From Telluria antibiotica (GTDB lineage: Bacteria; Pseudomonadota; Gammaproteobacteria; Burkholderiales; Burkholderiaceae_D): 64,000 nucleotides of DNA. The stretch lies in contig NZ_JAAQOM010000019.1 in the NCBI RefSeq assembly GCF_011682055.1, positions 62,001-126,000 of the forward strand, given 5' to 3'. Positions 7,083 through 15,383 of the stretch are shown piece by piece. The notes under the pieces were generated by a model. That model was not told the origin of the DNA. It was given only the letters and a program-made list of their open reading frames with translations, and did no database searches. A program made the translations under genes and the position numbers. Numbering within the stretch: the first letter of the stretch is position 1; the number at the start of each line of letters is the position of its first letter.

Positions 7083-8531
7083 TCAGCGCTCGCCGCCGGA
7101 ACGTGCCGCTGCCGGACGCGGACCGCGGCCCTGGCCGCGACCGCCGCCATTGCCACCGTTGCCGCCGTTGCGGTTGCCCGGCTGGCCGGCGCGTGCGCCG
7201 TTGCCGCCGCCGTTACCGCCGTTGCGCTGGCCCACCGCCGGCGCAGCTTGCGTGCGCGGCTTGGCGCCGCCGGCAGCGCCTGCGCCATTGCCGGCGCCGC
7301 GGTTGCCGCCCGGACGGCCGCGGTTCGGGTGACCCGCCACGCCGCTGCGCAGCTGGATCGGCTGCGGTTTCGCCGTCGGATCCGGCTCGAAGCCCGCGAT
7401 CACCTGGCGGGGCAGGGTCTGCTTGATCAGCTTTTCGATGTCCTTCAGCATCTGGTGCTCGTCCACGCAGACGAGCGACACGGCTTCGCCCGTCGCGCCG
7501 GCGCGGCCCGTGCGGCCGATACGGTGGACATAGTCTTCCGGCACGTTCGGCAGGTCGTAGTTCACGACGTGCGGCAGCTGATCGATGTCGATGCCGCGCG
7601 CCGCGATGTCGGTGGCGACGAGCGCCGTCAGGCTGCCGTCCTTGAACTCGGCCAGCGCCTTCGTGCGCGCCGACTGGCTCTTGTTGCCGTGGATCGCCAT
7701 CGCGCCGATGCCGTCCTTGCCCAGCTGCTCGACGAGTTTATTGGCGCCGTGCTTCGTGCGCGTGAACACGAGCACCTGTTTCCAGCCGTGCGTCTTGATC
7801 AGGTGCGCGAGCATCGGGTGTTTCTTGTCGCGGTCGACCGGGTGGATCTTCTGGGCGATGACTTCGACGGTCGAGTTGCGCGGCGCCACTTCGATCATCG
7901 CCGGGTTGTCCAGCAGGCGGTCGGCCAGGGACTTGATCTCGTCCGAGAACGTGGCCGAGAACAGCAGGTTCTGGCGCTTCGGCGGCAGCACGGCCAGCAC
8001 CTTGCGGATGTCGTGGATGAAGCCCATGTCGAGCATGCGGTCGGCTTCGTCAAGGATCAGGATTTCGATCTTGTCGAGCTTGATCGTGCCCTGGCCCACG
8101 TGGTCGAGCAGGCGGCCCGGCGTGGCGACGAGGATGTCGACGCCGTTCGCCAGCAGCTTGATCTGCGGATGGATGCCCACGCCGCCGAAGATCACGGCCG
8201 AGTTCAGGTTCGTGTGCTTTGCGTACATGCGCACGTTTTCCTCGACCTGGGCCGCGAGTTCGCGGGTCGGGGCGAGCACGAGCGCGCGGATCGCGCGTTT
8301 CGAGGTTTTGTTCGGAAGTAGAGCGCCCACCTTGTCGGTCGACAGGCGGTGCAGCACGGGCAGCGTGAAGCCGGCGGTCTTGCCGGTGCCGGTCTGGGCG
8401 CCCGCGAGCAGGTCACCGCCACCGAGCACGGCGGGAATCGCCTTGGCCTGGATGGGGGTCGGGGCGGTATAGCCCGCTTCAGTGACGGCACGCACGATGG
8501 CGTCGGACAGACCGAGAGTATTGAATGACAT
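7083..8531 (-). CDS. rhlE: DEAD-box ATP-dependent RNA helicase RhlE
   Basis: A 482-residue helicase. Visible motifs include the Q motif (FNTLGLSDAIVRAV...APTPIQ), AQTGTGKT at 45-52, PTRELAAQ, TPGR, DEAD at 161-164, SAT at 192-194, and ARGIDI and HRIGRTGR in the second RecA domain. The C-terminal 100 residues are a Gly/Asn/Arg-rich tail (repeats like NGGNGG and RPGGNRGAGN) typical of RhlE and thought to bind RNA. It unwinds RNA during ribosome maturation, mRNA decay and cold adaptation. The start at 8531 (MSFNTLG) is chosen because upstream codons are low-complexity and correspond to the leader. Confidence 0.93.
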   Translation of the reverse strand: MSFNTLGLSDAIVRAVTEAGYTAPTPIQAKAIPAVLGGGDLLAGAQTGTGKTAGFTLPVLHRLSTDKVGALLPNKTSKRAIRALVLAPTRELAAQVEENVRMYAKHTNLNSAVIFGGVGIHPQIKLLANGVDILVATPGRLLDHVGQGTIKLDKIEILILDEADRMLDMGFIHDIRKVLAVLPPKRQNLLFSATFSDEIKSLADRLLDNPAMIEVAPRNSTVEVIAQKIHPVDRDKKHPMLAHLIKTHGWKQVLVFTRTKHGANKLVEQLGKDGIGAMAIHGNKSQSARTKALAEFKDGSLTALVATDIAARGIDIDQLPHVVNYDLPNVPEDYVHRIGRTGRAGATGEAVSLVCVDEHQMLKDIEKLIKQTLPRQVIAGFEPDPTAKPQPIQLRSGVAGHPNRGRPGGNRGAGNGAGAAGGAKPRTQAAPAVGQRNGGNGGGNGARAGQPGNRNGGNGGNGGGRGQGRGPRPAAARSGGER

Positions 8532-8671
8532 AGTTTTCTGGTAGGGATCGGCCCGTCGCTCTTCGAGCGCCAGTCCAGCCGATCGGATTACACAACAGGG
8601 CGCCCGGTACTGGAGCCGGGGCGCCGAGACGCAAACGCAGACACAAACGTCAACGGTCACGCGACATTATA
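8532..8671 (-). promoter_or_regulatory. rhlE promoter and structured 5' leader
   Basis: On the minus strand a perfect TATAAT (plus 8666-8671) with a weak -35 (TTCCAC, plus 8689-8694) predicts a transcript start near 8659, leaving about 128 nt of leader. The leader contains a GC-rich hairpin (8599-8607 pairing with 8616-8625, one bulge) and, next to the start codon, a branched hairpin (8546-8552 with 8578-8584, enclosing CGCTC-TTC-GAGCG at 8557-8569). DEAD-box helicase mRNAs often have such leaders for feedback control; that role is inferred here. Confidence 0.55.
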
Positions 8672-8882
8672 GTTAAAAATGTTTCGCTGTGGAAATTTTA
8701 GCGCGACCTGTGTCGTTTATGACAGGGGTCGGTGAAAGCGGGGCGCGGCACCTCGTGGGTGCCGGAGGCAATCTTGACAGGCCGACAGCGGCGCCTGTGG
8801 CGGGAAAGCCGTGCGGCCACAAGGCCAGCGGCATTCCCCGGACTTACACAGCCCTATTTTACGCGAAACGGCAGGAAGCCGC
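8672..8882. other. Intergenic stretch upstream of rhlE
   Basis: Together with the rhlE leader this makes about 350 bp without a gene between rhlE and the end of suhB. It holds the rhlE promoter at its left side. I see no convincing reading frame and no clear terminator for suhB. Confidence 0.5.
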
Positions 8883-9671
8883 TCAGGCGAAGGGTTTCAG
8901 CAGCGCGACCATGCCGGCGAAGACTTTCGGGCCGGCCGCGATGATGTCGCCCTTGTTCAGGTATTCGGATTCGCCGCTGAATTCGCCGACGATGCCGCCC
9001 GCTTCCGTGACGAGCAGCGAACCGGCCGCGATGTCCCAGATTTTCAGGTTCTTTTCGAAATAGCCGTCGACGCGGCCAGCCGCGACGTTCGCCAGTTCCA
9101 GCGCTGCCGAACCGCTCGAGCGCAGGCCGTGGCAGCGCGGGGCCACCACTTCGTACATGCGCAGGTATTCGGCGAGGTCGCGCGGCTCCTGGCCGTGGCC
9201 GGAGCCGATCAGGGCCTTGTTGATGCGGTCGGGATTGCGCACGCGGATGCGCTTGTCGTTCAGGTAGGCGCCGGCGCCCTTGGTGGCGGTGAACAGGTCG
9301 TTGCGGACGGGGTCGTAGATGACGCCCTGCGTGATCACGCCGCGCTGTTGCAGCGCGATGGAGATGCAGTAGTTGGGGTAGCCGTGCAGGAAGTTGGTGG
9401 TGCCGTCGATCGGATCGATGATCCAGACGTATTCGCTCTCGTCGTTCAGGTTCGCGGTCGGGCCCGATTCCTCGCCAAGGATCGCGTGGTCGGGGTAGGC
9501 TTTCAGCAGCGTTTCGACGATCGCCTGTTCCGAAGCATGGTCGACGTCGGTGACGAAGTTGTTGTGGCTTTTTTCGCTGACGGTGATGCGGTCGAGGTCG
9601 AACGAGGCGCGGTTGATGACGGTCGCGGCGCGGCGGGCGGCCTTGATGGCCGTGTTGAGCATGGGGTGCAT
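8883..9671 (-). CDS. suhB: Inositol-1-monophosphatase family protein SuhB
   Basis: A 262-residue magnesium-dependent phosphatase. Motif 1 is GEESG at 66-70, motif 2 DPIDGTTNF at 86-94, and the C-terminal WDIAAGSLLVTEAGG carries the third metal ligand. SuhB hydrolyses inositol-1-phosphate and, in proteobacteria, also joins the Nus antitermination complex on rRNA operons. It is transcribed away from trmJ with 158 bp between them, a conserved arrangement in Betaproteobacteria. MHPMLNTAIKAARRA is the usual N-terminus, with ATG at 9671 or 9662. Confidence 0.93.
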   Translation of the reverse strand: MHPMLNTAIKAARRAATVINRASFDLDRITVSEKSHNNFVTDVDHASEQAIVETLLKAYPDHAILGEESGPTANLNDESEYVWIIDPIDGTTNFLHGYPNYCISIALQQRGVITQGVIYDPVRNDLFTATKGAGAYLNDKRIRVRNPDRINKALIGSGHGQEPRDLAEYLRMYEVVAPRCHGLRSSGSAALELANVAAGRVDGYFEKNLKIWDIAAGSLLVTEAGGIVGEFSGESEYLNKGDIIAAGPKVFAGMVALLKPFA

Positions 9672-9829
9672 AAGCTATCCGTAAAAAATGCTGACGCCCA
9701 CCGCGCGCGGGCGCCGTGAACGATCTGAACGAGAAATAATTAAAGAGCAAAGCGGTGCCGAAGCCGTTAAAATCGCGAACTTCTTGCCCGCATTTCAACG
9801 CTCGTCACCGCGCGATGGCGTTATTTTAA

Positions 9830-10612
9830 ATGAACCCGACCGAACCTGTCTCTTCTCTTTTCAAACGTCTACGCTTCGTGCTGGTGGAAACGAGCCGCGC
9901 CGGCAACGTCGGTTCCGTCGCGCGCGCGCTGAAAACGATGGGGTTTTCCGACCTCGTGCTCGTGTCGCCGCGCTGCGACGACCCGTTGCACGACCCCGAA
10001 GCCGTCGCGTTCGCCAGCGGCGCCATCGACGTGCTGGAAGGCGCACGGATCGTGGATTCCCTCGCCGACGCGCTGGACGGCTGCAATTTCGCGGCGGCCG
10101 TGTCGGCCCGGCTGCGCGAATTCTCGCCGCCCGTGTGGAGTCCGCGCGAATTTTCCGCGCACGCGGCTGGAACGGACGATCTGCGTCCCGCGCTGATCCT
10201 CGGCAACGAGCGCTTCGGCCTGCCGAACCAGATCGTCGAACAGTGCAATGTGCTCATCAACATCCCGGCCAATCCGGACTATGCGTCGCTGAACCTGTCG
10301 CAGGCCGCGCAAGTGCTCGCATACGAGTGCCGGCTGGCGGCGCAGGGCGAGAACCGCACGCAGCAGGGCATCGGCTTCCACGGCGAGGCGGCCAGCGTGG
10401 CGCAGATCGAGGGTATGTATGCCCACCTGGAAGAAGCGCTGGTGGCGATCGGCTTCCTGAACGCCGACAACCCGAGGAAGCTGATGCCGCGCCTGAAGCG
10501 GCTGTTCGCCCGCACGCAGCTGGAGACGGAAGAGGTCAACATCCTGCGCGGCATCGCCCGCCAGATGCTGAAGGCCGCGCCGGCCAACGACGACGACGCG
10601 GGCCATGACTGA
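9830..10612 (+). CDS. trmJ: tRNA (cytidine/uridine-2'-O-)-methyltransferase TrmJ
   Basis: A 260-residue SPOUT-class methyltransferase. RFVLVETSRAGNVGSVARALKTMGF, LILGNERFGLPN and SLNLSQAAQVLAYE are the three SPOUT motifs forming the trefoil knot that binds S-adenosylmethionine. TrmJ makes the 2'-O-methyl group at position 32 of the anticodon loop. The C-terminal extension (PRKLMPRLKRLFARTQLETEEVNILRGIARQML) is the TrmJ-specific tail. It is divergent from suhB. A repeat element begins just 2 bp after the stop. Confidence 0.92.
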   Translation: MNPTEPVSSLFKRLRFVLVETSRAGNVGSVARALKTMGFSDLVLVSPRCDDPLHDPEAVAFASGAIDVLEGARIVDSLADALDGCNFAAAVSARLREFSPPVWSPREFSAHAAGTDDLRPALILGNERFGLPNQIVEQCNVLINIPANPDYASLNLSQAAQVLAYECRLAAQGENRTQQGIGFHGEAASVAQIEGMYAHLEEALVAIGFLNADNPRKLMPRLKRLFARTQLETEEVNILRGIARQMLKAAPANDDDAGHD

Positions 10613-10614
10613 CG

Positions 10615-10865
10615 ATTCGGGGTCAGAGCACATTTCCCGCCAAATTCGGGGTCAGAGCATTTTCTTTGCAACTTCTTGGCGGCACGCTGTTGGCGCCCGC
10701 GCGACGGCCGCGCTCGAGCGATCGACTCGCGTGACCGGACAGGTGGGCTCGCGTCCAGGCGCGCGCGTGATTGCTTAGCCGTCGAGACATTGTTCCAAAC
10801 GGTGCTCTGACCCCGAATTTGTACCGTAGCGTGCTCTGACCCCGAATTCACTGACCCCGAATTCA
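10615..10865. repeat. MITE/REP-like element with paired terminal repeats
   Basis: The 16-mer ATTCGGGGTCAGAGCA occurs at 10615-10630 and 10644-10659. Its inverse complement occurs at 10803-10818 and 10832-10847, with a shorter third copy (TGACCCCGAAT) at 10852-10862. Both arms have exactly 29-bp spacing with 13 bp between copies. The 143-bp interior holds GC-rich inverted sequences but no reading frame of its own. Symmetric inverted ends without a gene suggest a non-autonomous element or a remnant mobilised by a REP-associated tyrosine transposase encoded elsewhere. Confidence 0.7.
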
Positions 10866-10960
10866 CGACGACTGACCGCCTAGACGGCTTGCTCTAGTTC
10901 GAGTCGGTCGCATGACCGGTTCTTTCGCTTACACTTTGAAAAACACATAAAAGGGTGAGC

Positions 10961-11482
10961 ATGGAGACGACCCGTAGGAGATTCCTGAAGACCGGCCTGC
11001 TGGCCGCGGCGCTGCTGGCCGCGGGTGGCGGGTGGTATCGGCACACGCATCCGGCGCCGCCGCACGGCTTCGCCCTCGACGGCGAAGCGCGCGCCGCGCT
11101 CGACGCCATCGTCCCCGCGATTCTCGCCGGCACCTTGCCGGACGCACCGGCCGACCGCACGCGCGCCATCGCGGCGACGACGGACCGCGTGCACCAGGCG
11201 ATCCTCGGGCTGCCATTGTCCGCCCAGCAGGAAGTGCAGGACCTGTTCGGCCTGCTCGCGATCGGCCCCGCGCGGCGCCTGCTGACGGGCCTTCCGGACG
11301 GCTGGGCCGGCGCGCGCGAAGCGGACGTCGCCGCGTTCCTGCAAGCGTGGCGCGTGCATCGTCTCGCGCTGCTGCGCACCGCGTACGCCGCGCTGCACGA
11401 CCTCGTGCTCGGCGGCTGGTACAGCGACCCTGCGCACTGGGACGCCATCGGCTACCCGGGCCCGATCAAGGAGCTGGCATGA
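10961..11482 (+). CDS. Tat-exported small subunit of a GMC dehydrogenase
   Basis: A 173-residue protein with a twin-arginine signal (METTRRRFLKTGLLAAALLAAGG; RRRFLK motif), followed by a helical domain (ALDAIVPAILAGTLPDA...VDDLFGLLAI-like). This matches the gluconate 2-dehydrogenase subunit 3 family, which escorts the cofactor-loaded FAD subunit through the Tat pathway. ATG at 10961 is preferred over GTG at 10955 because it is preceded by AAGGGTGAG. Its stop overlaps the start of the GMC gene (ATGA), the standard arrangement for the gamma and alpha subunits. Confidence 0.82.
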   Translation: METTRRRFLKTGLLAAALLAAGGGWYRHTHPAPPHGFALDGEARAALDAIVPAILAGTLPDAPADRTRAIAATTDRVHQAILGLPLSAQQEVQDLFGLLAIGPARRLLTGLPDGWAGAREADVAAFLQAWRVHRLALLRTAYAALHDLVLGGWYSDPAHWDAIGYPGPIKELA

Positions 11483-13113
11483 GCGACGAAGCCGTGATTC
11501 CGGACCCGATCCGCGCCGGCCTCGCGCGGGGCTGGAAGGTGATCGACGGCGCGCAGGTCGATGCCGACCGCGACCTGTCGGCCGACGTCGTCGTCGTCGG
11601 CAGCGGCGCGGGCGGCGGCGTGACGGCCGAGATCCTTGCGCTGTCGGGCCTGTCCGTCATCGTCGTGGAAGAGGGCGCGCTGAAATCGTCGCGCGATTTC
11701 AAGATGCGCGAAGCGGAGGCCTACCCCACGTTGTACCAGGAATCGGCCGCGCGCAAGACGCGCGACAAGGCGATCAACATCCTGCAGGGCCGGACGGTGG
11801 GTGGCTCGACGACGGTGAACTGGACGTCGAGCTTCCGCACGCCGCCCACGACGCTCGCGTTCTGGCAACAGCGTTTCGGCCTGTCGACGTACGGCGAAGC
11901 GGATCTGGCGCCCTGGTTCGAACTGATGGAGGCGCGGCTGCACGTGGCCGACTGGGCCGGCGCGCCGAACGAGAACAACGACCTGCTGCGCCGTGGCGCC
12001 GCGAAACTCGGCATCCCGACAGGCCTCATCCGCCGCAACGTCAACGGGTGCTGGAACCTCGGCTATTGCGGCATGGGCTGCCCGACGAACGCGAAGCAGT
12101 CGATGCTCGTGACGACGATCCCGTCCGCGCTGGACCACGGCGCCACGCTCGTCACGCGCGCCCGCGCGGAACGCCTGGTGCTGAACGGGAACAAGGCCGA
12201 CGGCATCGACTGCACGCTGCTGGACGCGGCCGGCTTGCGTCCGACGGGACGCCGGCTGCGGATCCGCGCGCGCCATGTCGTGCTGGCCGGCGGCGCCATC
12301 AACACGCCGGCCCTGCTGCTGCGCTCGAAGGCGCCGGACTCCAGCGGCCAGCTGGGCAAGCGCACGTTCCTGCACCCGACCCTCGTATCGGCGGCGCTGT
12401 TCCCGCAACGCGTCGATGGCTACGCGGGCGCGCCGCAGACTGTCTATTCCGACCACTTCCTGCACACGCAGCCCATCGACGGCCCGCTCGGCTTCAAGCT
12501 GGAAGCGCCGCCGCTGCATCCCGTGCTGCTGGCCACGACGATGCAGGGCTTCGGCCAGGAACACGCGGCGATGATGCGCGAGTTCCCGCACATCCAGGGC
12601 ATGCTGGCGCTGCTGCGCGACGGCTTCCACGCCGAGTCGCAGGGCGGCACCGTCGGCTTGACGGGCGACGGCGCGCCCGTGCTCGACTATCCGCTGAACG
12701 ACCCGGTCTGGGACGGCGCACGCCGTGCCTTGCTGACGATGGCCGAGATCCAGTTCGCGGCCGGCGCGAGCGGCGTGCAGGTCGCGCATGAACGGGCGCC
12801 GCGCTACGCCAGCCGGGACGAAGCGAAGGCCGGCATCGCCGCGCTGCCGTTCGGGCCCCAGCTGACGCGCGTCGTGTCGGCGCACGTGATGGGCGGCTGC
12901 GCGATGGCAGGCGCTGGCCACGACGGCGTGACGGGGCCGGACGGCCGCTACCGCGGACTCGACAACGTCTCCGTGCACGACGGCTCGCTGTTCCCCACGT
13001 CGATCGGCGCCAATCCGCAGCTGTCGATCTACGGCATCACGGCGCGCCTCGCGAGCGACCTCGCGCAGGCGCTGACTGGGCGGCCGGCCGCACGGCCGCA
13101 GGCGCAGGCTTGA
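11479..13113 (+). CDS. GMC-family FAD dehydrogenase, catalytic subunit
   Basis: A 544-residue flavoprotein. The ADP-binding motif VVVVGSGAGGG is at residues 37-47, GGSTTVNW at 109-115, and HVMGGCAMAG and NPQLSIYGITARLA near the C-terminus supply the active-site His and Asn. Cysteines 191, 197 and 201 (NGCWNLGYCGMGC) have the spacing of the [3Fe-4S] ligands of bacterial FAD-glucose and gluconate dehydrogenases, so electrons likely pass to a cytochrome rather than to oxygen. No signal peptide is present; export would depend on the Tat-bearing partner upstream. The substrate is unknown: a sugar, sterol or alcohol are all possible. A cytochrome subunit gene is missing from this operon. Confidence 0.85.
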   Translation: MSDEAVIPDPIRAGLARGWKVIDGAQVDADRDLSADVVVVGSGAGGGVTAEILALSGLSVIVVEEGALKSSRDFKMREAEAYPTLYQESAARKTRDKAINILQGRTVGGSTTVNWTSSFRTPPTTLAFWQQRFGLSTYGEADLAPWFELMEARLHVADWAGAPNENNDLLRRGAAKLGIPTGLIRRNVNGCWNLGYCGMGCPTNAKQSMLVTTIPSALDHGATLVTRARAERLVLNGNKADGIDCTLLDAAGLRPTGRRLRIRARHVVLAGGAINTPALLLRSKAPDSSGQLGKRTFLHPTLVSAALFPQRVDGYAGAPQTVYSDHFLHTQPIDGPLGFKLEAPPLHPVLLATTMQGFGQEHAAMMREFPHIQGMLALLRDGFHAESQGGTVGLTGDGAPVLDYPLNDPVWDGARRALLTMAEIQFAAGASGVQVAHERAPRYASRDEAKAGIAALPFGPQLTRVVSAHVMGGCAMAGAGHDGVTGPDGRYRGLDNVSVHDGSLFPTSIGANPQLSIYGITARLASDLAQALTGRPAARPQAQA

Positions 13114-13117
13114 GGCC

Positions 13118-14059
13118 ATGAAGCCGGCCAGCGCCCGCACCCTGCTGCGCATCGTGCTGGTCGTGCAGGCCGTGGGCGCGCTGCTCGTCGCGTGGGCACT
13201 GTGGCGGCGCGGCGTTTCGGCGTGGGCCGCGCTGCTGGCCGGTGCCGGCGTCGTGGCGCTCGTCCGCCTCGTCATCAACATGAACAATTTCATCATGGCC
13301 GGATGGGCGGCGAGCGCGACGCCGCCCGCGTACCGCATCGGACCGGGCGCACGGCTCCGCATGCTGGCCGAGGAGTTCTGCGCCAGCATGCTCGTGACGT
13401 CGTGGCACGTGCCGCGCGGCCGGCCGCACATGACGGTGTACCGCGACAGCGACCGCGTGCCCGTGCTGCTCGTGCACGGCTACGGCTGCAACAGCGGCTA
13501 CTGGGCGCATCTGGTGCCGCTGCTGGACCGCGAACGCATCAGCCACGCGAGCATCGACCTGGAACCCGTCGCCGGCAGCATCGACGGCTACGCGCCGCTG
13601 ATCGAGGCCCGTGTGCGCGAGCTGTGCGCGGCCACCGGGGCCGCGCGCATCGCCATCGTCGCGCACAGCATGGGCGGCCTCGCGGCGCGCGCGTGGATGC
13701 GCTCATACGGGAAGCCGGCCTACGGCAGCGCGCGCATGGAGCGACTCATCACGCTCGGCACGCCGCACCACGGCACGGCGCTGGCGCGCTTCGGCCTCGG
13801 CGCGAACGCCGTGCAAATGCGCCGCGACAGCGCCTGGCTGCGCGAGCTCGCGGCGGCCGAAGGGCCGGACGTGCGTGCGCGCATCGTCTCGCTGTACACG
13901 CACCACGACAACATCGTGGCCCCGCAAGATTCGTGCGTACTGCCGGGCGCGCGCAACGTCGCGTTCGGCGGCGTCGGCCACGTGGCGCTGGGCAGCAACC
14001 CCCGCGTGCTGGCCGAGGTGTTGCGCGCTTTGCGCGAACTGCACGCCGAGCGGGCCTGA
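13118..14059 (+). CDS. Membrane-anchored alpha/beta hydrolase, lipase-like
   Basis: A 313-residue protein with two N-terminal membrane segments (about 11-30 and 35-55) followed by an alpha/beta hydrolase domain. VLLVHGYGCNSGYW (oxyanion region), VAHSMGGLAAR with Ser184 as nucleophile, LITLGTPHHGTALA, the acid in YTHHDNIVAPQDS and His in GVGHVAL are all in order. The GTPHHG block is typical of triacylglycerol lipase/PGAP1-like esterases. It starts 4 bp after the GMC gene and is probably in the same operon, hinting that the operon handles an ester- or lipid-derived substrate. Confidence 0.8.
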   Translation: MKPASARTLLRIVLVVQAVGALLVAWALWRRGVSAWAALLAGAGVVALVRLVINMNNFIMAGWAASATPPAYRIGPGARLRMLAEEFCASMLVTSWHVPRGRPHMTVYRDSDRVPVLLVHGYGCNSGYWAHLVPLLDRERISHASIDLEPVAGSIDGYAPLIEARVRELCAATGAARIAIVAHSMGGLAARAWMRSYGKPAYGSARMERLITLGTPHHGTALARFGLGANAVQMRRDSAWLRELAAAEGPDVRARIVSLYTHHDNIVAPQDSCVLPGARNVAFGGVGHVALGSNPRVLAEVLRALRELHAERA

Positions 14060-14131
14060 GGTGGCGGTGGCGGTGGCCGCGCCGTCCCGTCGATGATATC
14101 CTTGGAGGTGAGTCCACCCACATTTGTTCCC

Positions 14132-14812
14132 ATGCAACAAAAAGCTCCGCGCCGAACCCGCGAACGCATCCTCGAGTTGTCGCTGCGGCTGTTCAACGAA
14201 TTCGGCGAACCGAACATCACGACGACCGTGATCGCCGACGAGATGAACATCTCGCCGGGGAACCTGTATTATCACTTCCGCAACAAGGACGACATCGTGA
14301 ATTCGATCTTCGTCCAGTTCGAAGCGGAGATCGAGCGCATGCTGACCGTGCCGGCCGGCCGTCGCTCGAACATGGAAGACGTGTGGCTGTACCTGCACCT
14401 CATGTTCGAACTGATCTGGAAGTACCGGTTCTTCTACCGCGACCTGAACGACCTGCTGTCGCGCAACCGCAAGCTGGAACTGCACTTCAAGGCGATCCTC
14501 GCGCACAAGATCAAGGTCGCGCGGCAGCTGTGCGAAGACTTGCGCAGCGAAGGGTCGCTGGAAGCGGGCGATGCCCAGATCGGCGCGATGGCCACCAACA
14601 TGGTCGTCGTCGCCACGTACTGGCTGTCGTACGAATACGTGCGCAACCCGCGCAAGTACAGCGAGCAGCAGGCCATCGCCGACGCGCTGGCGCGCGGCTG
14701 CTACCAGGTGCTGTCGATGCTCGGCCCGTACCTGCGCGGCGACACCCTCGCGCTGTTCCAGCGCCTGTCCGACGACTTCCTCGCCAAGCTGCCGCTTGAA
14801 GCAGCCACCTGA
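14132..14812 (+). CDS. TetR-family transcriptional regulator
   Basis: A 226-residue regulator. RRTRERILELSLRLFNEFGEPNITTTVIADEMNISPGNLYYHFRNKDDIVNSIF is a canonical TetR helix-turn-helix. The C-terminal part contains an aromatic-rich ligand domain (LMFELIWKYRFFYRDLNDLLSRNRKLELHFKAIL), as in TetR proteins from Betaproteobacteria linked to polyhydroxyalkanoate or lipid genes. ATG at 14132 is taken as the start; ATG at 14093 is in frame, and a strong GGAGGTGAG at 14104-14112 could serve a start that I cannot place with certainty. It may regulate the GMC-hydrolase operon. Confidence 0.85.
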   Translation: MQQKAPRRTRERILELSLRLFNEFGEPNITTTVIADEMNISPGNLYYHFRNKDDIVNSIFVQFEAEIERMLTVPAGRRSNMEDVWLYLHLMFELIWKYRFFYRDLNDLLSRNRKLELHFKAILAHKIKVARQLCEDLRSEGSLEAGDAQIGAMATNMVVVATYWLSYEYVRNPRKYSEQQAIADALARGCYQVLSMLGPYLRGDTLALFQRLSDDFLAKLPLEAAT

Positions 14813-14839
14813 GATCGCCGGAACCAACGTAAGGAATCC

Positions 14840-15379
14840 ATGAAATCCATCGCCGTCTATTGCGGCGCCTCGCTGGGCGCCGATCCCGTTTATGCGGACG
14901 CCGCGCGCGGCCTCGCCCGCGCCCTCGTCGACCACAACATCGGCCTCGTCTACGGCGGCGGCAAGGTGGGCCTGATGGGCGTGATCGCCGACGAGGTATT
15001 GCGCCTCGGCGGCGACGCGACGGGCGTGATCCCGAAGCAGCTCGTCGAGCGCGAGGTCGGTCACGCGGGCCTGACGCGGCTGTTCGTCGTGAAGGACATG
15101 CACGAACGGAAGGCGATGATGTCCGACCTGGCCGACGGCTTCATCGCGATGCCGGGCGGGATGGGCACGCTGGAAGAGTTATTCGAGATGGTCACGTGGG
15201 CCCAGCTGGGTATCCACGCAAAGCCGATCGGCTTGCTGAACGTCGCGGGCTTCTACGATGGCCTCGCCGCGTTCGTCGACCATCTTGTCGGCACGGGCTT
15301 CGTGCGTCCCGCGCACGCGGCACTGATGGTACGCGACGCCGACCCGGACCTGCTGATCCGCCGCCTGCGCGGCGCCTGA
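14840..15379 (+). CDS. LOG family protein (nucleoside monophosphate phosphoribohydrolase)
   Basis: A 179-residue Rossmann-fold protein with the two LOG signatures, Arg90-Lys91 in MHERKAMM and PGGMGTLEE at 105-113. LOG enzymes release the base from nucleoside 5'-monophosphates, including AMP and, in plant-associated organisms, cytokinin nucleotides. The start (MKSIAVYCGAS) follows GTAAGGAATCC and matches the family N-terminus. The size is normal (about 180-195 residues). It is downstream of tetR and converges with the diguanylate cyclase gene 4 bp later. Confidence 0.87.
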   Translation: MKSIAVYCGASLGADPVYADAARGLARALVDHNIGLVYGGGKVGLMGVIADEVLRLGGDATGVIPKQLVEREVGHAGLTRLFVVKDMHERKAMMSDLADGFIAMPGGMGTLEELFEMVTWAQLGIHAKPIGLLNVAGFYDGLAAFVDHLVGTGFVRPAHAALMVRDADPDLLIRRLRGA

Positions 15380-15383
15380 GCCG

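Noticed and set aside
10279..10866. Minus-strand frame covering trmJ's end and the repeat element
   Set aside because: Shadow of trmJ plus repeat sequence; translation is low complexity without a start context.
11032..11478. Upstream extension of the GMC frame
   Set aside because: It runs through the small-subunit gene in another frame; the ATGA overlap at 11479 gives the true start.
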